Shown here one piece after another: positions 1-6,996 of a DNA stretch of 7,163 bases. Source of the DNA: Bacilli bacterium. GTDB taxonomy: Bacteria > Bacillota_I > Bacilli_A > ML615J-28 > CAG-698. A program made the translations under genes and the position numbers. Below the pieces are notes generated by a model. The model was not told the DNA's origin and did not search any database. It saw only the letters and a list, made by a program, of their open reading frames with translations. The DNA lies in NCBI GenBank assembly GCA_016282055.1, contig JAEEJT010000105.1:1-7163 (forward strand), written 5' to 3'. Every line of letters begins with the position of its first letter. Within the stretch, counting starts at the first letter, position 1.

Positions 1-216
1 ATTCATCTTAAAGGTGCAAATAATCAAGATATTTTATTATATCATAATGACTTCTTACAAAAGAAAATATCGTCTGCTATGATTACTAAAAAATATGAAT
101 CAACAGTTAATAATTTTAAAAATAATAATATTGTAAGTTTATATTTTAACGTAGCATTGAATAATGGTATATACGAATATTTTAAATATAAATATTATGA
201 ATATGGGAGCTTTTAA
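1..216 (+). CDS. 3' end of an unrecognised gene (partial)
   Basis: An open frame enters from the left edge in frame 1 and runs 71 codons to a TAA at 214-216. No start is visible, so only the C-terminal part of the product is seen. It is rich in Asn, Lys, Ile, Phe and Tyr. The last 15 or so residues are strongly aromatic (several Tyr and Phe between Lys residues). I recognise no motif, and in particular it does not carry the missing motifs B and C of the DNA polymerase that follows. The stop lies 2 bases before the polymerase ATG, and the polymerase Shine-Dalgarno site is inside this frame's last codons. That close packing supports a real gene co-transcribed with the polymerase. A spurious open frame in AT-rich DNA is unlikely but possible. 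Confidence 0.6.
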   Translation: MHLKGANNQDILLYHNDFLQKKISSAMITKKYESTVNNFKNNNIVSLYFNVALNNGIYEYFKYKYYEYGSF

Positions 217-218
217 TT

Positions 219-1997
219 ATGAGTAAAAGTCTTCTTCAAACACTTTATTTAAAAGCAAGATGGGTAAAAGATGATCAAGCTGTTCCTGGACAGTTTGATA
301 TGAAAAAATTGTGTGACGATGCGCTTATTATGGTTATTAAAGATGATGAAACAAACACATCTGAAATGAAAATCATAGAAAGACCAACTATTGAATTTTA
401 TACCATTAAAGATCCAGACAGTTGTAATCCATATAATGAGATGTATCTCAAGAAAAACTTAGTCGATACACATGTAGTAGAATTTTCAAAACGAGATGCT
501 GAGATTTGTAAATATCTTGGTATTTATGATGAATATATAAATCTTAAACGAGAGGCAAATAAACGTCATTTCGATTTTGAATCTTCTAAAATAGCAAGAG
601 ATAAATTTAAAGCTTTTATGAATGAAAAAGTTTATAAAAGTCCTCTTGTATATGGTGCTGATGTTGGTATTGAAGAATTTTATCGTACGAAGTTTATGCT
701 TGAACATGGTGATAAAACACCAAAAGTGTTAAATGTAAGCTTTTATGATATTGAAACTTATATTTATCATTTTAAGACACAGGTAGATCAGAATAATCCT
801 GAAGCACCTATTAATATTATTACATATTATAATTCCAAGTATAAACATTTTTATTGTCTTATTCTTGAGATTGAAGAAATTAAAGAATTGTTTGAGGTAA
901 AAGAAAATCTTACTGAATATATTAGAGATTATATTCTTGAGGATTTTAAAGATGATCCGGAAATCACTTTGAACTTCAGATTCTTTGATTCTGAAATTAT
1001 GTTAATGAAAACATTCCATCAGCTTATTAATGAAGATAAACCTGATTTTGCATTAGCATGGAATGATAATTACGATAAAAAATATATTATGGGTCGTGAA
1101 AGACGTTATGGATTAAATATTGCTCAAGAATGGTGTCATCCTGATGTACCAGAGCAATATAGACAAATGAATTTCATAGAAGATGCTCAAAGAAAAGAAA
1201 AAGGATTTAATCCTTCAGCAAAGAATAAGAAACATCATTCTAGACTTTGGGATAAAACACTTGTATCTGGTTATACAATCTTTATTGATCAAATGTCATT
1301 ATTCAGTAATCTTCGTAAGAGAAATATTGAAAACTCTTATAAATTGGATGCAATTGCTGAAAAGATGATTCATGCTAATAAAGTTGATCTTCATGAATTT
1401 GGTGTAACTATTCGTAATGCACCGTTTAAGAAATTTAAAATATTCTTGAAATATTCATGTCGTGATACAAGACTTATTAGTAAAATTGAAGAGAAAGATA
1501 AAGATTTACAGCAGTATATATCACTTACTGAAAATAGTGATATTTGGGCTGGTGTAAATGTAAGTATTGTTATTAAAAATGCTTTCTATAAACGTTTCTG
1601 CGAACAAGGATACGTTATTGGTAACACTATTGATTATGGTGTTAAAGAAAGTATTGATGGTGCTCTTGTACAAGATCCTTTGTTAGTAGATGCTCCATCA
1701 GTTGAAATTAATGGCAAGAAAACAAAAATCTTCAGAAATGTTGTAGACTGGGATGCTAAATCTCTTTATCCATCACTTATGTGTCAACATAAGATTGGTA
1801 AGGAAAATCAGCGTTATCGTGTTCTTAACATTACTGATGAATATGGTAAATTCATAATGTCTGGACAAACATTTAATCAATATTTGCAAACTCAAGATGT
1901 TTCTATTATTGATTTCTGTCAGGAATTATACGGATTACCATCAATTCAAGAAATCATATCTGATTTTGAAAGTAAAGTATTTAAAGCTGCTTCTTAA
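219..1997 (+). CDS. Family B DNA polymerase, N-terminal half (exonuclease domain plus palm motif A), split or truncated
   Basis: This 592-residue protein is the front half of a replicative family B (T4 gp43-like) polymerase, the enzyme that copies phage DNA and proofreads it. Visible motifs: Exo I as YDIET (D177, E179), Exo II in the WNDNYD stretch (N282, D286), Exo III as YSCRD (Y412, D416), and polymerase motif A as DAKSLYPS (D512, Y517). The acidic exonuclease residues are all present, so proofreading should be intact. The chain ends about 75 residues after motif A. Motif B (Kx3NSxYG, fingers) and motif C (DTDS, palm) are absent from it and from all downstream genes here. T4 gp43 is about 900 residues, so roughly the last third is missing. 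GGGAG at 205-209 lies 9 bases before the ATG. The stop is followed directly by another well-formed gene with its own Shine-Dalgarno, so a simple sequencing frameshift is unlikely. A two-gene split polymerase with the C-terminal half elsewhere is the best explanation. Confidence 0.9.
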   Translation: MSKSLLQTLYLKARWVKDDQAVPGQFDMKKLCDDALIMVIKDDETNTSEMKIIERPTIEFYTIKDPDSCNPYNEMYLKKNLVDTHVVEFSKRDAEICKYLGIYDEYINLKREANKRHFDFESSKIARDKFKAFMNEKVYKSPLVYGADVGIEEFYRTKFMLEHGDKTPKVLNVSFYDIETYIYHFKTQVDQNNPEAPINIITYYNSKYKHFYCLILEIEEIKELFEVKENLTEYIRDYILEDFKDDPEITLNFRFFDSEIMLMKTFHQLINEDKPDFALAWNDNYDKKYIMGRERRYGLNIAQEWCHPDVPEQYRQMNFIEDAQRKEKGFNPSAKNKKHHSRLWDKTLVSGYTIFIDQMSLFSNLRKRNIENSYKLDAIAEKMIHANKVDLHEFGVTIRNAPFKKFKIFLKYSCRDTRLISKIEEKDKDLQQYISLTENSDIWAGVNVSIVIKNAFYKRFCEQGYVIGNTIDYGVKESIDGALVQDPLLVDAPSVEINGKKTKIFRNVVDWDAKSLYPSLMCQHKIGKENQRYRVLNITDEYGKFIMSGQTFNQYLQTQDVSIIDFCQELYGLPSIQEIISDFESKVFKAAS

Positions 1998-2002
1998 AAT
2001 TA

Positions 2003-2010
2003 AGGAGGGG
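2003..2010 (+). promoter_or_regulatory. Strong ribosome binding site for the DUF1653-like gene
   Basis: AGGAGGGG lies 9 bases before the ATG at 2020. It selects that start over the in-frame ATG at 1897, which is inside the polymerase gene and has no comparable site. It is the strongest Shine-Dalgarno in the window. Confidence 0.85.
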
Positions 2011-2019
2011 AAGTTATTT

Positions 2020-2490
2020 ATGACAAAAGAAGAACTTTTTGAATATTATAAAACAATGCCAGAAGATGATAGACATCATTTTGATTTGATGTTTGATCTG
2101 GATAACATTGATCGTGGAATTAAATCTCTTAATCCAGCTTTACGATTATCAAATATAGGTTATGACCAAATAGAACCTAGATATGTAATGCATTTTAAGA
2201 GAGAAACTGAAAATATAACATCAGATGATAACTTTGTTTATATTTATAAGCTTTTATATGTATCAACTCATTCAGAAACAAAAGATTTGTTGGTAAATTA
2301 TGAAGCTATGTATGAAGATGCAAGTAAAGGTGTAAAAAGATATTTTATATGCTCTCGACCAATTGAAATGTTTATTTCTAGAGTTGATACTAAAAAATAT
2401 CCTAATATTAAACAAAAATATAGGTTTGAACTTGTTTCGAATGTTAAGAATGATTTAACAGGGATATATTCATTATGCAAAGTGGAATAG
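2020..2490 (+). CDS. DUF1653-like protein
   Basis: The product has 156 residues. Residues 54-137 match my memory of the DUF1653 family, a small uncharacterised domain found alone in many bacteria and phages. The matching landmarks, in order, are: an RYxxHFK start (54-60); an aromatic-rich strand ending in the HSET signature (84-87); VNYEAMY (92-98); an aromatic strand and RPIEMFISRVD (113-123); and a final KQKYRFE (131-137). The family's molecular function is not known to me, so none is assigned. Residues 1-50 form a helical, acidic N-terminal extension not usual for the minimal domain. The gene starts 22 bases after the polymerase stop with a strong Shine-Dalgarno. Its last 16 bases overlap the next gene, so it is part of one transcription unit running to the terminator at 3448. 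Confidence 0.75.
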   Translation: MTKEELFEYYKTMPEDDRHHFDLMFDLDNIDRGIKSLNPALRLSNIGYDQIEPRYVMHFKRETENITSDDNFVYIYKLLYVSTHSETKDLLVNYEAMYEDASKGVKRYFICSRPIEMFISRVDTKKYPNIKQKYRFELVSNVKNDLTGIYSLCKVE

Positions 2491-2747
2491 GTGATAAATA
2501 TATTACTAAAGATGGAATTGTTAAAAAACGACCAATTCGTAAATCACTTTTACGTACAGACCCTAAACTTGATGGAGAATTTGGTCGTTTTGCATCTTTC
2601 TTAAGAAAAATTACCGAAGGACTTCCAGATAAAAAAGTTGAATTGTATTTTGACGAATATATAAATAGGCTGAAAAATATTAAAGAATTAGCATTAAAAC
2701 AAAACACAGAATATAAAGGAGATGTATATGGCAACACTGAAATTTGA
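2475..2747 (+). CDS. Unrecognised small protein, 90 residues
   Basis: The predicted product is small, charged and soluble, without cysteine, signal peptide or membrane segment. Residues 17-28 are strongly basic (Lys/Arg-rich), followed by a short segment around DGEFGRFASFLRK and a C-terminal half that looks helical (about 54-76). I recognise no family. The ATG at 2475 overlaps the end of the DUF1653-like gene by 16 bases. Only a weak Shine-Dalgarno (GGGA at 2461-2464) precedes it, so translation may be coupled to the upstream gene. Its end overlaps the next gene by 20 bases. Its position between two genes with tight overlaps supports it being real. The weak ribosome site is the main reason for doubt. 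Confidence 0.6.
   Translation: MQSGIGDKYITKDGIVKKRPIRKSLLRTDPKLDGEFGRFASFLRKITEGLPDKKVELYFDEYINRLKNIKELALKQNTEYKGDVYGNTEI
2715..2721 (+). promoter_or_regulatory. Ribosome binding site fixing the start of the 235-residue gene
   Basis: AAAGGAG is followed at once by an ATG at 2722, which is too close to be used, and by a second in-frame ATG at 2728 with 6 bases of spacing. The second ATG is therefore the likely start. Confidence 0.75.
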
Positions 2748-3435
2748 TTTACAGAAAATTAGCAATTTTGTTGATGGTATTGTTGGTGTTCCTATGGAAA
2801 AACAAGAAATTAATAAATCTTTAATTGAAATGCATAATGAAGTTGATGCTATGATAAAAAGATTAGCAACTGATACATTTGATGTGTTGGTCACATTTTT
2901 AAAAATTTATAATGATGAAAAATATAAAGATAATTTTGATATTGAACCTGTATTTGATTCATATGGTAGAGGTATTTCAATATCATGGATTAGTAGTAAA
3001 AAAGAAGAATCTTTATGGAGTTTTTCTGATACATTTAAAGACATTCAGACATTGAATTTTATGGATTTTTATCAAAGATTTAATAAAGATCCTTATATAA
3101 ATAACAGTATTAATACATTTACGAACTATTTTAAAGAAGCATTTCATAATGAACATAATAAATTTATTTCTGAAACTATAGATTTTAATAAGATAACTGA
3201 TCTGATGATTAATTATCTTGGTATGATGAATGATATGTTTGAAATAATGATCTCTAGACAAGAAATTACACAGTCGATTAACACTTTAGCTGATTCTATT
3301 TCTGATTCTGAGATCTTTAAAGATAAACCAGATTTATTAGAATTAGTAGTTAAAGAAAAGAATAAATCTCATGATTCAACAATTGTAATTGATAAAATTA
3401 CAATTTATCGAGATATGTTGACTGACAAAAATTAG
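2728..3435 (+). CDS. Unrecognised helical protein, 235 residues
   Basis: I do not recognise this protein. It looks soluble and mostly alpha-helical, with many Asp, Asn, Lys, Ile and Phe residues, no cysteine, no signal peptide and no membrane segment. Long amphipathic helices are likely around residues 22-62 and 130-205. A Gly/Ser-rich strand-like piece (about 78-92, with YGRGISISWIS) sits between them. The start at 2728 is chosen because AAAGGAG (2715-2721) is spaced 6 bases from it. The first 20 bases overlap the preceding gene, and the stop TAG is 12 bases before a strong terminator, so this is the last gene of the unit that begins at or before the polymerase. It shows none of the Nop-domain features expected of a Tas protein and no polymerase palm motifs, so it is neither the array effector nor the missing polymerase half. 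Confidence 0.75.
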   Translation: MATLKFDLQKISNFVDGIVGVPMEKQEINKSLIEMHNEVDAMIKRLATDTFDVLVTFLKIYNDEKYKDNFDIEPVFDSYGRGISISWISSKKEESLWSFSDTFKDIQTLNFMDFYQRFNKDPYINNSINTFTNYFKEAFHNEHNKFISETIDFNKITDLMINYLGMMNDMFEIMISRQEITQSINTLADSISDSEIFKDKPDLLELVVKEKNKSHDSTIVIDKITIYRDMLTDKN

Positions 3436-3447
3436 AACATAATTATT

Positions 3448-3475
3448 AGTGGGGCTTTTAGCCCCACTTTTATTT
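3448..3475 (+). terminator. Intrinsic terminator after the polymerase-side unit
   Basis: A perfect 8-bp GC-rich stem (AGTGGGGC at 3448-3455 with GCCCCACT at 3461-3468) has a 5-base TTTTA loop. The run TTTATTTT follows. It begins 12 bases after the stop of the preceding gene. In this AT-rich DNA such a GC-rich hairpin stands out clearly. Confidence 0.92.
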
Positions 3476-3690
3476 TAAAAATAAATAGAGATAAAAAGTG
3501 TTTCTTTCTTTTTTTTGACTTCGTAAAAAAATATATAAATCTAAGCGCTGTTAAACAAGGTAATGTATCAATAAATAGTCTCCGAAAAAATGGAGAATAA
3601 AATTAACCTTGAATTAAAATTCCTTATATGAGTTGTACACGATTTAAGGAATTTAAAATATATTATTTATAATAGGGAGATTTGATTTAT
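3476..3690 (+). promoter_or_regulatory. Non-coding leader of nrdD with nested inverted repeats
   Basis: This 215-base stretch has no convincing gene on either strand. It must hold the promoter for nrdD-nrdG, since a terminator precedes it. A TTGACT at 3515-3520 is a possible -35, but I cannot pair it with a well-spaced -10 (the nearby TATAAA at 3534-3539 is only 13 bases away). Downstream are three inverted repeats. An outer CAAGGT/ACCTTG pair (3556-3561 with 3606-3611) encloses TCTCC/GGAGA (3579-3583 with 3592-3596). After it comes a perfect 10-bp stem, AAATTCCTTA with TAAGGAATTT (3617-3626 with 3645-3654), with an 18-base loop. If transcribed, the leader would form two consecutive stem-loops ahead of the ribosome site. 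I see no palindrome resembling a NrdR box and recognise no known riboswitch. Confidence 0.5.
3675..3680 (+). promoter_or_regulatory. Ribosome binding site fixing the nrdD start
   Basis: GGGAGA ends 10 bases before the ATG at 3691. A TTG at 3682 is in frame but only 1 base from this site, too close for use. The ATG also begins the protein just before the ATP-cone, as expected for the family. Confidence 0.8.
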
Positions 3691-6342
3691 ATGTTTAAAG
3701 AAAGTCAAATTTTTGTAATCAAAAGAGATGGGAAAAAAGTCGCTTTTAATAAAACCAGAATTAAAAACGCTATCTCATTGGCTAACAAGTCTTTGGATGG
3801 AACTAAAAAAAGAGTTTCAGTTAAAAAAATTAATGAAATGGTAGATCGAATCGTTTCAATAATTATAGATGATGTTAATCATTTATATGATGGTGATTCT
3901 CTTTCTATCGTTAAAGACATTGTAACAGAAAAAGATAAAGTCTTTATTGAAATCGAAGATATCCAAGACTTAGTTCAGAAAGTTTTAATGTCTTATAATG
4001 CATACGATTTAGCTACTGCTTATATCACATATCGTGCTGAACGTACTCGTATAAGAGAGAATAAATCTGAATTTATTTCTGAATTAATTAGTAATGCTCA
4101 ACCTAATTCGGCTGATGAAACTGATAAGCAAAATGCTAATGTAGATCAGATGTCATTTGGTGGTCGAGTTGGAACAGCATTAAGTACTGTTATGAAACGT
4201 TTGGCTCTTAATACTATGCCTAAACGATTTAGAGATAATCATTTAAATAATACTGTTTATAACCATGATTTGGATAATTATTTTGTTGGTACACCTAACT
4301 GTTGTAGTTTGCCATTTGATGATTTGCATAGAAATCCTGTAATATTTAGAAATACTGATGTTAGACCAGCTCATAGTGCTTCAACGGGTTTTCAAATGGA
4401 TGCTGTATTGTTTCAGTCACAATCATTACAGCAATTTGGTGGAGTAGCTGCTACACATCTTGATACATCAACAGTTCCGTTATTACGTTTCTCATTCTGT
4501 AAACATTACAAAACTGTTCAAGATATTTTGCCTTTTATTAGAGTAAATTATAGGCTTGATGAAAATGAGAGTATTCAGGATCCTCAATATGTAGGATATT
4601 TCTGGAATTTTATTAAAAAATATGAATATGGTAAAGCATTAAAACTTACCAAAAAAGAACTTAGTCAAGGTGTTGAAGGACTTTATCATAATCTTAACAC
4701 ATTGATGAGTCGTTCTGGAAATCAATTACCTTTCACATCAATCAATTATGGACTTGATACTTCATTTGAAGGAAAACTTATAAACGAAGCTCTTATTGAA
4801 GGATGTATTAAAGGTGTTGGAACATTACATCGAACATCGATATTCCCGTGTGGAATTTTTCAATATAAAAAGGGTGTTAATGATAGACCAGGAACACCTA
4901 ATTATTATTTAAAAAAGAAAGCTATTTATTCAACAGTTCGTCGTTTTTATCCAAATTACGCAAACTGTGATTGGTCTATTCAAACAGACGGTATTAAAGC
5001 TGATCGTAAATTAAAAGATAAAGTAATTTCTTATTGGGAAACAAATAATACCGAACAATACAAAAAACTTTTGGATTTAATTAAAAAGAATCCAGAAATT
5101 GGAAGATTACTTAGTATTAAAGTTGTAAAAGAAAACAAAGAATTTAAACTTAAAGTAAATATGAATACATCTGTTCAGACAGAACTTGAAGTAATGTCAA
5201 CAATGGGATGTCGTACATATAATGGTTTTGATATCAACTTTGATGAAGAATATTTTAATGATCTTCTTAATGAAACAATCAAACAAGGCAAATTACCTAT
5301 TAACTATTTATATTCTGCTATGCAGAAAGATGGTAGAGGAAATATTTGTCCGAATACTATCATTTTGCCAACTGTCGCAATGATGGCTAAAGAAGAATAT
5401 GAAAAGAGTAATAAAAAAGATAAAGATCTTATTAATATCTTTATGGAAAAACTGTTAAAGGTTATTGAAGATTCAAGAGATCAGCTTATCGAACGTTATA
5501 ATCATATTGTTTCTCAGCCAGTTGAAAGTGCTAAGTTTACATATGATAATAATATATTTAAAGGATATATTCCTGGAAAAGGTATTGAATCTGCTCTTAA
5601 ACATGGAACACTTGCAATTGGTCAAATTGGTTTAGCTGAAACATTACAGATTCTTATTGGATGTGATCATACAACTGATAAGGGTATGGATCTTGCTATA
5701 AAGATTGAATCGTTGTTTAAAGAAAAAGCTGCAGAATATAAGAATCAATATAAACTTAATTTTGGTGTTTATTATTCTCCTGCAGAAAATCTTTGTTTCA
5801 CATCATATAACAAATTCGTTGCAAAATATGGACTTATTGAAAATGTAACAGCTTATAAAAATGAAAATGGTGAACTTGTAAAACGTGGTTATTTTACAAA
5901 TTCTATACATGTACCAGTATGGGTTGATATTGATCCATTTAAGAAGATTGAAATTGAATCTAAGTTAGTATCTTTCTCTAATGCTGGTTGTATAACTTAT
6001 GTAGAACTTACAAATGCGAAATACAATGAAAAAGTTGTTGAACAGATTATTGATTTTGCTATGGATCATGATATTCCTTATTTGGCTATCAATATTTCAT
6101 TAGATAATTGTCTTGATTGTGGTTATACTGATGAACATTCTGTTTTTGTAGCTAATGGAATGAAATGTCCAAATTGTGGAAGTACTCATATACAGGAACC
6201 TCGTAGAATTACAGGATATTTAGGATTTGATGTAAGATATACATTCAATCATGGTAAACAAGATGAAGAAAGAGATCGAAAAGATCATTCTAAGAATTTA
6301 GTAGGAAAATTCAAAAATATTAAATGGAAGGTAGTAAATTAA
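3691..6342 (+). CDS. nrdD: Anaerobic (class III) ribonucleoside-triphosphate reductase, large subunit
   Basis: The product has 883 residues. NrdD reduces ribonucleoside triphosphates to deoxynucleotides in the cytoplasm using an oxygen-sensitive glycyl radical, feeding phage DNA synthesis. The N-terminus (about 5-105) is an ATP-cone allosteric domain (VIKRDGKKVAFNKTRI). The catalytic barrel follows. It includes the Cys pair in NCCSLP (C204, C205), the thiyl-radical cysteine in IFPCGIFQ (C387), the MGCRT block (505-509) and the GIGLAETLQ-type block (GQIGLAETLQ). The C-terminus has the zinc site as two CxxC pairs (C807/C810 and C826/C829) and the radical glycine in RRITGYLG (G842). All key residues are present, so the enzyme should be active. 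It is longer than T4 NrdD (about 605) or the E. coli enzyme (about 712). Part of the excess is the ATP-cone and part an insertion of several dozen residues between W428 and M505. nrdG overlaps its stop by one base. Confidence 0.97.
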   Translation: MFKESQIFVIKRDGKKVAFNKTRIKNAISLANKSLDGTKKRVSVKKINEMVDRIVSIIIDDVNHLYDGDSLSIVKDIVTEKDKVFIEIEDIQDLVQKVLMSYNAYDLATAYITYRAERTRIRENKSEFISELISNAQPNSADETDKQNANVDQMSFGGRVGTALSTVMKRLALNTMPKRFRDNHLNNTVYNHDLDNYFVGTPNCCSLPFDDLHRNPVIFRNTDVRPAHSASTGFQMDAVLFQSQSLQQFGGVAATHLDTSTVPLLRFSFCKHYKTVQDILPFIRVNYRLDENESIQDPQYVGYFWNFIKKYEYGKALKLTKKELSQGVEGLYHNLNTLMSRSGNQLPFTSINYGLDTSFEGKLINEALIEGCIKGVGTLHRTSIFPCGIFQYKKGVNDRPGTPNYYLKKKAIYSTVRRFYPNYANCDWSIQTDGIKADRKLKDKVISYWETNNTEQYKKLLDLIKKNPEIGRLLSIKVVKENKEFKLKVNMNTSVQTELEVMSTMGCRTYNGFDINFDEEYFNDLLNETIKQGKLPINYLYSAMQKDGRGNICPNTIILPTVAMMAKEEYEKSNKKDKDLINIFMEKLLKVIEDSRDQLIERYNHIVSQPVESAKFTYDNNIFKGYIPGKGIESALKHGTLAIGQIGLAETLQILIGCDHTTDKGMDLAIKIESLFKEKAAEYKNQYKLNFGVYYSPAENLCFTSYNKFVAKYGLIENVTAYKNENGELVKRGYFTNSIHVPVWVDIDPFKKIEIESKLVSFSNAGCITYVELTNAKYNEKVVEQIIDFAMDHDIPYLAINISLDNCLDCGYTDEHSVFVANGMKCPNCGSTHIQEPRRITGYLGFDVRYTFNHGKQDEERDRKDHSKNLVGKFKNIKWKVVN
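6326..6331 (+). promoter_or_regulatory. Ribosome binding site fixing the nrdG start
   Basis: GGAAGG lies inside the last nrdD codons, 10 bases before the ATG at 6342. An in-frame ATG at 6324 overlaps this site and has no good Shine-Dalgarno of its own, so 6342 is preferred. Confidence 0.8.
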
Positions 6343-6905
6343 TGGATAGAGATGAAAAAATATTCCGAATCGCATACATCGATAATAATGATTATGTTAA
6401 TGGATGTGATGAAGGATTATGTATTAGTATTTGGTTTCAAGGCTGTCCTCATAAATGTCCTGGTTGTCATAATAGTCATACTTGGAATTTTGACGATGGT
6501 ATAGTGATGACAAATGAACAATTATTAGAATCTATCTTTACACATCATCATGATAATGGTATTTTGCGCAATTTAAGTGTTCTTGGTGGTGAGCCATTGT
6601 GTAAAGAGAATGTTAATGCTACATTATTTATTATTGATAAATTTTATGAAAAATATCATGACTTAAGTAAAATATTTCTTTGGACAGGGTATACAATGGA
6701 AGAAATTAAAAATACTATGCCTAAAGAAGTATTGAAAACTTTAACAAAAGTTGATTTATTGATAACAGATAGATTTGAAATTAATAAAATGAATCGTTTA
6801 TTAAGATTCAGGGGTTCTTCAAATCAACGTGTATGGAAATCTAAAAAAGGTTTCTTTGGACGAAAATTAATAAATATAACTGAAACTCTTACTAATATTG
6901 ATTAA
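6342..6905 (+). CDS. nrdG: Anaerobic ribonucleotide reductase activating enzyme (radical SAM)
   Basis: The product has 187 residues, a usual length for NrdG. It is the radical SAM activase that uses a [4Fe-4S] cluster and S-adenosylmethionine to create the glycyl radical on NrdD. The cluster ligands are the CxxxCxxC motif within WFQGCPHKCPGCHN (C35, C39, C42). A GGEP motif (in VLGGEPLC) marks SAM binding. Downstream are the family's WTGYTMEE block and the conserved ending LRFRGSSNQRV. The start shares its A with the last base of the nrdD stop (TAATG), so the two are translationally coupled and almost certainly made together. Two extra cysteines (C22, C27) just before the cluster motif are not cluster ligands in the known family. 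The gene is complete, and a strong hairpin follows its stop. Confidence 0.96.
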   Translation: MDRDEKIFRIAYIDNNDYVNGCDEGLCISIWFQGCPHKCPGCHNSHTWNFDDGIVMTNEQLLESIFTHHHDNGILRNLSVLGGEPLCKENVNATLFIIDKFYEKYHDLSKIFLWTGYTMEEIKNTMPKEVLKTLTKVDLLITDRFEINKMNRLLRFRGSSNQRVWKSKKGFFGRKLINITETLTNID

Positions 6906-6918
6906 TGTAAAATAATAT

Positions 6919-6953
6919 TATTAAAAGAGGAGAGATAATCTCCTCTTTTAATA
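6919..6953. terminator. Bidirectional intrinsic terminator after nrdG
   Basis: A perfect 15-bp stem has arms at 6919-6933 and 6939-6953 and a 5-base GATAA loop. The core is AAAAGAGGAGA paired with TCTCCTCTTTT. The A-run on one side and T-run on the other allow it to work on both strands. It ends nrdD-nrdG transcription and also insulates nrdG from any leftward transcript coming from the repeat array. Confidence 0.88.
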
Positions 6954-6996
6954 TTTAAATTGTTTATATATTATATTAAAGATGATATTGAAATAA

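Noticed and set aside
187..194. T4-type late promoter TATAAATA upstream of the polymerase
   Set aside because: The same octamer occurs at 2660-2667 and 3096-3103 inside genes, as expected by chance in such AT-rich DNA, and a polymerase is not normally a late gene.
486..707. Minus-strand open frame of 73 codons
   Set aside because: It lies antisense to the polymerase exonuclease region, has a low-complexity Phe/Ile/Lys composition and no ribosome site. The other minus-strand frames in the window are rejected for the same reasons.
1897..2019. Longer N-terminus for the DUF1653-like protein starting inside the polymerase gene
   Set aside because: There is no Shine-Dalgarno at 1897, whereas a strong one precedes the ATG at 2020.
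2728..3435. Candidate Tas effector for the array
   Set aside because: Although helical, it shows no Nop-domain signature and no RuvC or HNH motifs. It is also separated from the array by a terminator and the nrdDG unit.
3515..3539. Sigma-70 style promoter (TTGACT with TATAAA) for nrdD
   Set aside because: The spacing is only 13 bases, and at 16-18 bases no good -10 hexamer is present. A promoter must exist nearby but I cannot place it.
3436..3690. tRNA or intron in the gap before nrdD
   Set aside because: No cloverleaf or TTCGA-type T-loop is visible, and nrdD is uninterrupted, so there is no sign of a group I intron.
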